Assembly: GCA_029553475.1 (NCBI GenBank)
Contig: JAKPKV010000114.1
Coordinates: 124,001 to 188,000 of the forward strand
Length of the DNA: 64,000 nucleotides
Reading direction: 5' to 3'
Origin: Armatimonadota bacterium
GTDB lineage: Bacteria > Armatimonadota > Hebobacteria > CAIYQO01
In this document: in pieces, positions 1 through 8,111 of the stretch
Numbering within the stretch: the stretch's first letter is position 1
Layout of the letters: every line of letters starts with the position of its first letter
Made by a program: the position numbers and the translations under genes
Notes under the pieces: model-generated
Databases searched by the model: none
Told to the model about the DNA's origin: nothing
What the model saw: the letters and a program-made list of their open reading frames with translations, nothing else

Positions 1-52
1 TGCACTCGCCGCACTTCTCGTCGCCGCAGGGTTCACAGATGACGTAGGCCAT
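1..52 (-). CDS. Ferredoxin-like Fe-S protein (N-terminus only, runs off the window)
   Basis: Read on the minus strand, a strong ribosome site (GAGGAGGT) lies 6-7 bases before an ATG at 52. The first 17 residues, MAYVICEPCGDEKCGEC, contain four closely spaced cysteines. The opening MAYVI.EPC is typical of bacterial 7Fe/8Fe ferredoxins, which carry electrons between soluble redox enzymes. Only 17 codons are inside the window, so the cluster type cannot be fixed; the CGDEKCGEC spacing is not the textbook ferredoxin pattern. The gene is divergent from the GH116-like gene. Confidence 0.55.
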   Translation of the reverse strand, partial: MAYVICEPCGDEKCGEC

Positions 53-200
53 AATCGGCACCTCCTCGCGGGCTCTTCCCGTATGGTAGCAAGCGTTTCC
101 CGGCGCGCGATGTCCAACTCTCGCGCCAATGCGAGAGGAAAGCGGCGGCGCGTGGCGTAAACAGGGAGAGCAGAGCACCCCGATGCCGGAAGGATCACGC

Positions 201-2885
201 ATGTACGACCGCCGCGAAAACGAGCACCAGGAACTCTTTCACCTGCGTATTGACCCCGCGCGGCCCGTGCCCATCCACATCCCCAGCCCGCTGGGACGCC
301 TGGGCTATTTCTTCTTCGCGCGCGTGCCGGCCGACGCGGCCGACCGGCTGGCGGGCGTCGGCCTGCGGCTGGACATCGGCGGCCTGCGCGAGGACCACCT
401 GACCGTCGCGCCGGGCGCAGGCGTGGAAGGCGCCGCGGTGCTGCCGGGCGCGGATGGCCGGGCCTGGCGCTGCCTGGGCAAGGGCCTGGTGAGCCGCGGC
501 GACGGCACGGTGATCCTGACGGATTGGCCGGCGGACGTCACCAGCGCCGACCTGCTCATCACCACCTGGCCGCGTTTCGTGGAGAGCGGCATGGCCGACG
601 CCTGGATCGCCGCGCAGGCGGACCCCCGCTGGGCGCCCTCCGGCGTGCCGCTCGGCGGCATCGGCGGCGGGCGCGTGGACCTCTGCCGCGACGGCCGCTT
701 CCGCAACTTCAGCATGAATAATAACCAGGATGCCCCGGTGGAAGACCCCGACGGCCTGCCGGGCGCCTACCTGGCGGTCACCTGCGATGGCATCACCCGC
801 GACCTCGCCACCCGGCCCATTGTGCCCGGCCACCAGGCGTGCGAACTCCTGGACTTCACCCCGCGCTTCCCGCAGGCCGTCCTCGCCGCCGAGCCGTTCC
901 CCGGCATCGCCGTGCGCGTCCTCGCCAGCGGGCCGATCTGCCCGCATGACGTGCGCCGGTCAAGCATCCCCGGTTTTCTGGTACGCTGGGAGGTGACGAA
1001 TACCGGCGCCGACGCGCAAACGGTGACGGTGCGCATGGGCTGGCCGAATCTCATCGGCGTAGGCGGCGGCGTGGCGGAAGCGGAGAGCGGCATCGGCTAC
1101 GGCGACGGGTTTTATCACCACTGGGATGACCCGACGGGCCACGCGGAGACGGTCGAGGGCAGCACGATGATCTTCACCGGCTCCCCGCGATATCCGGCCT
1201 CCGCCGGCGAGCACATGCTGGCGGTGCGGATCGGCGCCGCGACGGCGGGCGACGGGCACGGCGAAGTCCATCGTGAACTGCGGCTGGAACCCGGCGAGAC
1301 CGGCATAGCTACGATGTCACTGGTCGCCGCCATGCCACACTGGATGGACTCGCTCAAGGTAGATCGCGGCCACGCCTGGCAGGACCATTTCAAGAGCGCG
1401 CGCGGCATGACGGCAGAACTGATTCTCGAAGCGGAGGTGATTCTCGCGGAGGCCGGCGCGCTCTCCGCGCTGCTCGCGGAGAGCACGCTCCCTGAGTGGC
1501 TGCAACGCCGGCTGTGCAACTGCGCCTACCCGCTGGTGACCAACAGCGTCTACTACCGTGACGGCCGCTTCAGCGTGAACGAAGGGCCCACAGAGATGGC
1601 GGGCTGCTACGGCACCATTGATCAGCGGCTGGCCGCGCACCCGGCGACGCAGCTCCTCTTCCCGCACTTGAACGGCACCGAGCTGACGCTCTTCGCCGAG
1701 AATCAGGCGGCCGACGGCGGCATCAATCACGATCTGGGCGGCGGGCACCTGGAGCGCGGCGTGCACCCGCAGGACTGGCCGGACCTGACCTGCTCTTTCA
1801 TCATCCAGACCGCGCGCCATGCCTGGACCACCGGCGACGCCGCCTTCGACGACGCCATGTGGCCGCGCGCGCGCCAAGCGCTGCTGAAACATGCCGCCTG
1901 GGCGGAAGCGGGCGCGGGCGTGGCGCAGGTGGGCGACGGCCTGGGCACCAGCTACGACGGGTATCACTACGAGGGCACCACCGGCTACCTGGCCACCCTG
2001 TGGCTGGCGGCGCTGGCGGTGATGGAGCGCTGGGCCGGCCTGCGCGGGGATGCCGAGCTGCTGGCGCGCATCCCCGGCTGGCGTGACGCCGCCATCGCCC
2101 GCCTTGACGCCGACCTGTGGAACGGCGAGTACTACATCGCCTACGGCCGGCACGGCGGCGCGCGGCGGGAGAGCTGCCACGCCGGACAAGTGGCCGGCGA
2201 GGTGTTCGCGCGGCTGCTCGCCGGCGTGGATGTGCTGCCCGAAGCGCGACTGCGCGCCTGCCTCGACGCCCTCTTCCGGCTGAACGGCAGCGCGGCCTTC
2301 GCCGTGCCGCCGGACGAGGTGTGGCCGGACGGCACGGCCGCCGCCGCCTTCGGCTGGCTGCCGTATCTCGAGGGGTTCATGCTGGCCGCCGCCGCCGCCC
2401 TGGACGATCCCCGCCTGCTCGCCCGGTGGGAGCGCCTGCTGGCGGTGGTGGACGCCGACGGCGCGCGCCCCTGCGACACCCGGCTGATGTACCGGCCGGA
2501 CGGCCAGCCGAGCTGGGGGGCCTACTACATGACCGCGCCCGCCAGTTGGCTCGTGTACGACGCCCTGCTCGATTTCAGCTACACCCCCGGCGATGGCGTG
2601 CTGCGCCTGCGCGCCGGGCACCCGGGCCGCTGGCCGCTGATCCATCCGCTGTTTTGGGGCCTGGCGAACGTGGGGGAAGACGGGACGGTGACGCTGACGG
2701 TGCGGCGCGTCTTTCGGCCCGGCCCGGCGGTGACCGCGCTCGCCGCGCCCGCCGGCGCGGCCGTCTGGTATCGCGGAGCCCGGCTCTCGGTCACGATGGA
2801 TCACGGACGGTACGCGGTCCATGATCTGCCCGACACGGTCAACTTGGTTGCCGGGATGGCGCTGACGTGGAAAATTGACCAGTAA
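201..2885 (+). CDS. GH116-like glycoside hydrolase (glucosylceramidase/beta-glucosidase family)
   Basis: This 894-residue protein has the layout of the GH116 family: an N-terminal beta-sandwich and a C-terminal alpha-barrel. The segment GVPLGGIGGG near residues 148-157, followed by a 'fRNFSMNNN' stretch, is the family's entry motif. The barrel contains a conserved NEGPTEMAGCYGT stretch near 458-475 and SYDGYHYEGTTGY near 584-597, the regions where GH116 enzymes carry the catalytic carboxylates. No signal peptide is visible, so it is probably cytoplasmic. ATG 201 was preferred over upstream in-frame starts (129, 183) because AAGGA sits 7 bases before it. The substrate is likely a beta-glucoside or beta-xyloside, but this is inference. 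The gene ends just before the replication origin. Confidence 0.7.
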   Translation: MYDRRENEHQELFHLRIDPARPVPIHIPSPLGRLGYFFFARVPADAADRLAGVGLRLDIGGLREDHLTVAPGAGVEGAAVLPGADGRAWRCLGKGLVSRGDGTVILTDWPADVTSADLLITTWPRFVESGMADAWIAAQADPRWAPSGVPLGGIGGGRVDLCRDGRFRNFSMNNNQDAPVEDPDGLPGAYLAVTCDGITRDLATRPIVPGHQACELLDFTPRFPQAVLAAEPFPGIAVRVLASGPICPHDVRRSSIPGFLVRWEVTNTGADAQTVTVRMGWPNLIGVGGGVAEAESGIGYGDGFYHHWDDPTGHAETVEGSTMIFTGSPRYPASAGEHMLAVRIGAATAGDGHGEVHRELRLEPGETGIATMSLVAAMPHWMDSLKVDRGHAWQDHFKSARGMTAELILEAEVILAEAGALSALLAESTLPEWLQRRLCNCAYPLVTNSVYYRDGRFSVNEGPTEMAGCYGTIDQRLAAHPATQLLFPHLNGTELTLFAENQAADGGINHDLGGGHLERGVHPQDWPDLTCSFIIQTARHAWTTGDAAFDDAMWPRARQALLKHAAWAEAGAGVAQVGDGLGTSYDGYHYEGTTGYLATLWLAALAVMERWAGLRGDAELLARIPGWRDAAIARLDADLWNGEYYIAYGRHGGARRESCHAGQVAGEVFARLLAGVDVLPEARLRACLDALFRLNGSAAFAVPPDEVWPDGTAAAAFGWLPYLEGFMLAAAAALDDPRLLARWERLLAVVDADGARPCDTRLMYRPDGQPSWGAYYMTAPASWLVYDALLDFSYTPGDGVLRLRAGHPGRWPLIHPLFWGLANVGEDGTVTLTVRRVFRPGPAVTALAAPAGAAVWYRGARLSVTMDHGRYAVHDLPDTVNLVAGMALTWKIDQ

Positions 2886-3415
2886 AGCGATAAAGTTACC
2901 CGCTGAAATGGGCGGGGTCGGCCGGGTTCTCAACACCTGTGGAAAAAAATTGTTGATAACTTCTTTCCCCTTCATACGGGGTGTGGATAAGACAGGCATT
3001 CTTCATCATGAATGGGCGAGAAGGGGGATTTCCCGTTCAAAATGCGGAAAAAATGCCGGCAGGCAAGCGGATGTGCCTATTGCCCTTGCCCGGCAACCAA
3101 GCTATAATACCGGCGGACGGGACGGGAATTTCCACAGGCTCTTCCACACTTGTGGATAACCGCTCGGACTACGAAAACTGCCAACAACCATCCTGGTTCT
3201 GCCGCGCTCAACCATTATGCGCCCCACCGTGGGGAACCGGTATTGCTGATTTGGTGAGCTGGGATGGCGGTTTTGCCCTATTAGTAGCACGGCCCGCTCA
3301 CGGGCTATTCACCGTCGCATTCGTGGCACTCGGCGTTCCTTCGGTCCGCGCCGGGCGGCTTGCCGTCCCTGTCGCCGCCAATTTTTGATGTGTTGCACTT
3401 CTCGGGAGGAACAGC
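2886..3415. other. Probable chromosomal replication origin (oriC) upstream of dnaA
   Basis: This 530-bp gene-free stretch before dnaA contains perfect DnaA boxes TGTGGATAA at 2982-2990 and 3151-3159. Near matches lie at 2939-2947 (TGTGGAAAA), 2951-2959 (TGTTGATAA), 3128-3136 (ATTTCCACA, opposite strand) and 3140-3148 (TCTTCCACA, opposite strand). The boxes form two groups, near 2935-2990 and 3128-3160, with an A/T-rich run at 2941-2960. The last two form a short palindrome, CCACACTTGTGG. Box clusters next to dnaA mark oriC in most bacteria. GC skew across a larger contig would confirm it. Confidence 0.8.
3080..3108 (+). promoter_or_regulatory. Predicted dnaA promoter inside oriC
   Basis: TTGCCC (3080-3085) and a perfect TATAAT (3103-3108) are separated by 17 bases and point toward dnaA about 300 bases away. 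The promoter lies between the two DnaA-box groups, and the boxes at 3128-3159 overlap the predicted early transcript, so DnaA could repress its own gene. Confidence 0.6.
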
Positions 3416-4798
3416 ATGCCGTCAATGCTCACCTTGCAGGAGGTTTGGCCTCGCGCGCTGGAGGTGCTCACGGAATCGCTCAAGCGCCGGTCGCTGGCCA
3501 AATGGATTCCGGAGCTCCAGCCGGTGAGTTATGACGGCGCCACGCTGGTGGTGAGCGTGCCGACCCCCTTCGTCAAGGATTGGATGGAAGGGAAAGCCGC
3601 TCCATTGCTCTCCCGCAAGCTCTCCGATGCCTTCGACGCGCCCATCGCCGTGCAGTTCACCGTGGCCCAGCTCGCGCTGTCCCTCGACGCGCCCGCGCCG
3701 TCCGCGCCGCCGGCGAAACGCGCCCGCGGCAAGGCCGCTGACGACGGCTTCTTCAGCTCGCTGCCGCTCAACCCGCGCTACACCTTCGCGCAGTTCGTGG
3801 TGGGCAAGCACAGCCAGATCGCTCACGCCGCCGCGCTGGCGGTCAGCCGCCAGCCCGGGCACTCCTATAATCCGCTCTTCATCTACGGCGGCGTCGGGCT
3901 CGGGAAAACCCACCTCATGCAGGCCATCGGCCACGCCGCGCTGCGCGAAAATCCCGGGCTGAAGGTCACCTACGTCTCCGGCGATACCTTCACCTATCAC
4001 GTGGTCACCTCCATTCGCGAAGATCGTTTCGGCGCCTTCCGCGACGCCTACCGCGACGTGGATATCTGGCTGGTGGACGACATTCAGTTCATCGCCTCGC
4101 GCGAGCGCACCGAGACGGAGTTTTTCCAGGTCTTCAACACTCTGGTGGAAACCGGGCGGCAAATCGTCATCACCTCCGACCGCGCGCCGAAAGACCTGCA
4201 GATTCTCGACCCGCGCCTCAGCTCCCGCTTCGAATGGGGGCTGATGACCGACATCAAGGCGCCCGACCTGGAAACGCGCATCGCCATCCTGCAGAAGAAA
4301 GCCGCGCTGGAAGGCATCCCCGTGCCCGACGAGGTGATTCGCTACATCGCCACCACCATCTCCGGCAATATCCGCTCGCTGGAAGGCGCGCTCATCAAGG
4401 TACTCGCCGCGCACTCCCTCTCCCAGCAGGAGCTCACCGTCTCCCTCGCCATGGAGCAGCTGCGCGATCACAGCCACGGCCCCACCTCCCGCCTCCTCAC
4501 CATCGCCGACGTGCAGCAGATGGTGCTGCGCCACTACGGCATCTCGCTGGAAGACCTCACCGGCGCCCGCCGTACCCAGCATCTCGTCCTGCCCCGCCAG
4601 GTCGCCATGTACCTGTGCCGCCAGCTCCTCAACGCCTCCTTCCCGGAGATCGCCCGCCACTTCGGCGGCCGCGATCACAGCACCGTCATCTACGCCTGCA
4701 CGAAGATGGAAGAGACCATGAAGATGGACCAGCAGGTGCGCATCGTGGTGGACGAGCTCGCCTCGCGCCTCCAGGAAGCGATGAGCGGCCGCGGGTGA
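3416..4798 (+). CDS. dnaA: Chromosomal replication initiator DnaA
   Basis: DnaA binds DnaA boxes at oriC, oligomerises with ATP and opens the duplex. The 460-residue protein shows all domains: domain I (about 1-85), a short low-complexity linker rich in Ala/Pro (about 90-107), AAA+ domain III with Walker A GGVGLGKTH (158-166) and Walker B LVDDIQF (219-225), and domain IV with the DNA-binding signature GGRDHSTVIYA (417-427). The short linker explains the slightly small size. GGGAGGAACAGC precedes ATG 3416. It sits directly downstream of the DnaA-box cluster. The next genes are uppS and cdsA rather than the common dnaN-recF. Confidence 0.98.
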   Translation: MPSMLTLQEVWPRALEVLTESLKRRSLAKWIPELQPVSYDGATLVVSVPTPFVKDWMEGKAAPLLSRKLSDAFDAPIAVQFTVAQLALSLDAPAPSAPPAKRARGKAADDGFFSSLPLNPRYTFAQFVVGKHSQIAHAAALAVSRQPGHSYNPLFIYGGVGLGKTHLMQAIGHAALRENPGLKVTYVSGDTFTYHVVTSIREDRFGAFRDAYRDVDIWLVDDIQFIASRERTETEFFQVFNTLVETGRQIVITSDRAPKDLQILDPRLSSRFEWGLMTDIKAPDLETRIAILQKKAALEGIPVPDEVIRYIATTISGNIRSLEGALIKVLAAHSLSQQELTVSLAMEQLRDHSHGPTSRLLTIADVQQMVLRHYGISLEDLTGARRTQHLVLPRQVAMYLCRQLLNASFPEIARHFGGRDHSTVIYACTKMEETMKMDQQVRIVVDELASRLQEAMSGRG

Positions 4799-4845
4799 GC
4801 CCGCCCAGGATGCGGGGACGCTCGCCCGCGCCTGCGCGCCGCATG

Positions 4846-4874
4846 ATGCCAACACGCCCATTTTCTGGTATAGT
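4846..4874 (+). promoter_or_regulatory. Predicted promoter for uppS-cdsA
   Basis: ATGCCA (4846-4851), a 17-base gap and TATAGT (4869-4874) lie in the 111-bp dnaA-uppS gap, 36 bases before the uppS start. The -10 matches 5/6 of the consensus and the -35 matches 4/6. Confidence 0.45.
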
Positions 4875-4909
4875 GTGGACGGACGGGACGCTGCCCGCGC
4901 TGGGAGAGC

Positions 4910-5680
4910 ATGGCCGACATCATTCTTGACATCTTTACGCCGGAAGATCGCGCGCTCATCGCTGACCTCGACCTGGAGCGGATGCCGCGGCACGTCGCCA
5001 TCATCATGGATGGCAACGGACGCTGGGCCACCGCGCAGGGCTTGCCGCGCGTCATCGGCCACCGCGCGGGGGTGGAAAGCATCCGCCGCGTCATGAAAGC
5101 CTGCCGCGCGCTGGGCATTGCCTGCCTCACCGTCTACTCCTTCTCCACCGAGAACTGGGGCCGGCCGGATGACGAAGTGCAGGCGTTGCTGGCGCTGCAC
5201 GAGCAGTCGCTGCTGGCGGAGCTGGACGAGATGCAGCGCGAAGGCGTGCGCGTGCGCCACCTGGGGCGCTTTGCCCTGCTCCCCGCGTCGCTGCGGCGCG
5301 CGCTGGGCGACGCCATCGCGCGCACCCGCGATAATACCACCCTCACCTTCACCCTGGCGTTGAACTACAGCGGCCGCGCCGAGCTGACCGATGCCGCGCG
5401 CCGGCTGGCCGCCGCCGCCGCCGCCGGCGAGGTGGACCCAGCCGCCATCACCGAGGAGACCGTCGCCGGCGCGCTCTACGCGCCCGACCTGCCCGATCCC
5501 GATCTCTGCATCCGCACCGCCGACGAGCTGCGCATCAGCAATTTTCTCCTCTGGCAACTCGCGTACGCCGAATTCTGGACCACGCCCGTGCTCTGGCCGG
5601 ATTTTCAGCCCCGGCATCTGCTGCAGGCCGTGCGTGAGTACCAGCGCCGCACGCGCAAATTCGGGAAGGTGGTGCCGTGA
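4910..5680 (+). CDS. uppS: Isoprenyl transferase (undecaprenyl diphosphate synthase)
   Basis: This enzyme condenses isopentenyl diphosphate units onto farnesyl diphosphate in the cis configuration to make the C55 lipid carrier for peptidoglycan and polysaccharides. The 256-residue sequence has the family start motif MDGNGRWA (33-40) with the catalytic Asp34, then the substrate-binding stretch IGHRAG (49-54) and YSFSTENW. The C-terminal signature RISNFLLWQ lies near residues 208-216. The length is normal. Its stop overlaps the cdsA start (TGATG), so the two are translationally coupled, a common pairing in lipid and envelope synthesis. Confidence 0.97.
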   Translation: MADIILDIFTPEDRALIADLDLERMPRHVAIIMDGNGRWATAQGLPRVIGHRAGVESIRRVMKACRALGIACLTVYSFSTENWGRPDDEVQALLALHEQSLLAELDEMQREGVRVRHLGRFALLPASLRRALGDAIARTRDNTTLTFTLALNYSGRAELTDAARRLAAAAAAGEVDPAAITEETVAGALYAPDLPDPDLCIRTADELRISNFLLWQLAYAEFWTTPVLWPDFQPRHLLQAVREYQRRTRKFGKVVP

Positions 5681-6606
5681 TGCTGCGCGACCGCCTGCTG
5701 GCCGCCGTGTTTGGCCTGCCGATGCTCCTCGTGCTCCTCTGGCTCAACTACGTGCTGCGCGGCCACAATAGTCCGGATGACCTGCCGCTACTCTGCGTGG
5801 TGCTGCTCATCGCCGGTGGGGGCGGCTGGGAAGTCAGCCGGGTGACGCGCCAGCGTTTCCCGGACACCTCCCGCTGGAACGGCGTCTACGCCGCGCTCAT
5901 CCTCCCGTTTTTGGTGCACGCCATCCGGCTGGCGATCAATCCCAACGGCGCCGGCATGGTGCCGGCCAGCAGCCTGGGCCTGTTAGTAGACTCGCTGGGC
6001 GCCACCGCCGCCGTGATGTTCCTCTTCCTCGCCGTCTGGAGCGACGCGGAACACCGCGGGTGGACGGGCATCAAAGAAAACCTCATCGTCATCGCCGGCG
6101 GCCTCTACCTGGGCGGCACGCTCTCCGCCGTGCTCCTCCTCGGCGAGACGCATTTTCGCGAAATGGCGGTGCTGTTCGTCTTCTTCGGCGTCTTCGCTCT
6201 CGACACCGCGGCGTATTTCGGCGGCCGCACCTTCAACGGCCCCAAACTCGCGCCGCGCGTCAGCCCCGGCAAAACCTGGGCCGGCGCGGTCTGCGGACTG
6301 CTGGCCGCCGTGGCCATCGCCCTCCTCTTCAAGCTGCTCCCGCCGCTGTTTGGCGCCGGCGATGCGTGGTGGAATCTCGGCGCCCGCTTGAGCTGGCTGC
6401 ACATGCTGCTGCTGGGCGCGGCGGTGGGCGTCTTCGGCCAGATCGGTGATCTGGTGGAGTCCGCCTTCAAACGCTGGGGCCATGTCAAGGATTCCGGCTC
6501 GTTCCTCCCCGGCCACGGCGGCTTTCTCGATCGCTTTGACAGCCTGTTGCTCGCCGCCCCCGTCGTCTACCTGCTGCTGGCCTGGTTCGTCGGCTTCCCG
6601 CGCTGA
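5680..6606 (+). CDS. cdsA: Phosphatidate cytidylyltransferase
   Basis: CdsA makes CDP-diacylglycerol from phosphatidic acid and CTP, the branch point for membrane phospholipids. The 308-residue protein has about seven or eight hydrophobic segments and the CdsA signature in its C-terminal third: SPGKTWAG near residue 194, then ESAFKRWGHVKDSGSFLPGH followed by GGFLDRFDSL near 258-287. ATG 5680 overlaps the uppS stop by one base. GTG 5677 is an alternative start one codon earlier. It acts in the inner membrane. Confidence 0.95.
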   Translation: MLRDRLLAAVFGLPMLLVLLWLNYVLRGHNSPDDLPLLCVVLLIAGGGGWEVSRVTRQRFPDTSRWNGVYAALILPFLVHAIRLAINPNGAGMVPASSLGLLVDSLGATAAVMFLFLAVWSDAEHRGWTGIKENLIVIAGGLYLGGTLSAVLLLGETHFREMAVLFVFFGVFALDTAAYFGGRTFNGPKLAPRVSPGKTWAGAVCGLLAAVAIALLFKLLPPLFGAGDAWWNLGARLSWLHMLLLGAAVGVFGQIGDLVESAFKRWGHVKDSGSFLPGHGGFLDRFDSLLLAAPVVYLLLAWFVGFPR

Positions 6607-6658
6607 GTCGGCGCGCAAAGCGAATGGCCGCTCCGCTGTCCGGCATCGCACGTCCGGG

Positions 6659-6687
6659 TTGATTTTTCGGCAATCCCGTGATATAGT
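6659..6687 (+). promoter_or_regulatory. Predicted promoter for the M23 peptidase gene
   Basis: TTGATT (6659-6664), a 17-base gap and TATAGT (6682-6687) are followed by a leader of about 100 bases. The -10 matches 5/6. Confidence 0.5.
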
Positions 6688-6790
6688 ACCGTCTGGCACT
6701 GCGCGCGGCCCTCGGCTGATGGTGCCGGCGCGAACAATAGCACAGGTGCGGATGCCCCCGAAATCCAGTCTCCAGGAGGATGCGAAACTC

Positions 6791-7954
6791 GTGCACCCAT
6801 CCCACAAGACTGTCGCCCGATATCGCAGTACCATCATCGTTCTGGTGCTCGTGGGTGTGTTGTGGCCATCCCTGGTGATGGCCGCGCCCCCCGCCGCGCA
6901 GAAAACGCAATTGCAGCGGAAGCGCGCGAGCATCCAGACGCAAATCTCATCGGTCCGGCAGAAACTCCACGCCACGCTGGCCCGGGAACGCAACACCCGC
7001 GCCAAGCTCAAAACGGATGAAAAAAACCTGCGCGTCGCCCGCGGCAACCTGCAGGTGACCACCCTGCTGCTCGAACGCAAGAAGATCGAGGTGCAGCGCG
7101 CGACGCTGGCCCTCGTGTCCGCGAAGCAGCAGTTCTCCCTGGCGCAGGATGAAGTGAGCGGCCGGCTTGTTGCGCTGTATGAGCGCGGTGAGCAGGGCTA
7201 CCTCGATCTCCTCCTCTCCGCCGACGATTTTGGCGATATGCTCGAACGCATGGAATTTGCCGAGCTGCTGATGGACCAGGACCGCGCCGCCCTCGTCACC
7301 CTCAAGGAACGCCGCGACAAAGTCGCGAGCTACCAGCAGATGCTGGCGGAAAAGGCGCGGGAAGTCGCGCGCCTGCGGCAGCGCGCCGCGGTCCAGCACA
7401 ATCTGCTGGATATCAAGCGCCGCCAGACCCAGGGCACCCTCTCCGACGTGCGCGGCGAACGCCAGCGCATCGAAGCCGAGCTGCGCGCGCTGGAGCGCGA
7501 ATCGAATGCCATCGCCGCCATGCTGCGCTCCATGCAGTCGAGCTCGGCCGGCAAAGCGCGCTATAATCGCCAGTATAGCGGCGGCTTCGGCGGCCTGCCC
7601 GTCAACGGGCGCGTCGGCTCGGGCTTCGGCATGCGGTATCACCCGATCCTCAAGCGCAATCGCATGCACACCGGCGTGGATATCGGCGCGCCTTCCGGCA
7701 CACCGATCGCCGCGGCGGGCGCGGGCGAGGTCATCTACGCCGGCTGGCGCGGCGGCTACGGCAATACCGTGATGATTGACCACGGGCGCGGCCGGGTGAC
7801 GCTCTACGCGCACATGTCCGCCATCGGCGTGCGCGCCGGCCAGATCGTCTCCCGTGGGCAAACGATCGGCCGCGTCGGCTCCACCGGCCTCTCCACCGGG
7901 CCGCACCTCCACTACGAGCTGCGCATCAACGGCACGCCGGTGAATCCGCTGTAG
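6791..7954 (+). CDS. Secreted coiled-coil M23 (LytM/EnvC-like) peptidase
   Basis: This is an exported murein hydrolase or hydrolase activator acting on peptidoglycan cross-links. From GTG 6791 (387 aa) it begins with a signal peptide (basic start, hydrophobic core, cut after VMA). A long coiled coil follows (about 30-225), then the M23 domain (about 265-387). The zinc residues expected for an active enzyme are present: HTGVDIG (His293, Asp297) and HLHYE (His372, His374), so unlike E. coli EnvC it may be catalytic. The GTG start is chosen for signal-peptide position and for AGGAGG 11 bases upstream. ATG 6719 or 6751 are alternatives that lengthen the N-terminus. The gene is bounded by its own promoter and terminator. 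Confidence 0.88.
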   Translation: MHPSHKTVARYRSTIIVLVLVGVLWPSLVMAAPPAAQKTQLQRKRASIQTQISSVRQKLHATLARERNTRAKLKTDEKNLRVARGNLQVTTLLLERKKIEVQRATLALVSAKQQFSLAQDEVSGRLVALYERGEQGYLDLLLSADDFGDMLERMEFAELLMDQDRAALVTLKERRDKVASYQQMLAEKAREVARLRQRAAVQHNLLDIKRRQTQGTLSDVRGERQRIEAELRALERESNAIAAMLRSMQSSSAGKARYNRQYSGGFGGLPVNGRVGSGFGMRYHPILKRNRMHTGVDIGAPSGTPIAAAGAGEVIYAGWRGGYGNTVMIDHGRGRVTLYAHMSAIGVRAGQIVSRGQTIGRVGSTGLSTGPHLHYELRINGTPVNPL

Positions 7955-7980
7955 CCGTTCACGGGAAGCGCCACGTGTCC

Positions 7981-8015
7981 CAGGCCCCCGGCCGTAGAGC
8001 CAGGGGGCCTGTTTT
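7981..8015 (+). terminator. Intrinsic terminator after the M23 gene
   Basis: A 9-bp perfect stem (CAGGCCCCC at 7981-7989 with GGGGGCCTG at 8003-8011) is followed by TTTT, 26 bases after the stop codon. Confidence 0.8.
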
Positions 8016-8111
8016 CGTCCGCTCATCCGATTGCGCTTTCCCGCGAAATGGCCGATAATGCATCCGGCGCGTCAGCCTCGGCTTGCCCAACGCTGTCTGC
8101 TGGAGACGAAC

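Noticed and set aside
195-947. Long minus-strand open frames opposite the GH116 gene and many other high-GC genes
   Set aside because: They are shadow frames caused by GC-rich codon bias. They lack ribosome sites and any recognisable motif, and they overlap strongly supported genes.
3422-5617. 731-residue minus-strand open frame opposite dnaA and uppS
   Set aside because: The translation is rich in Gly, Arg, Asp and His repeats without domains and lies antisense to two certain core genes.
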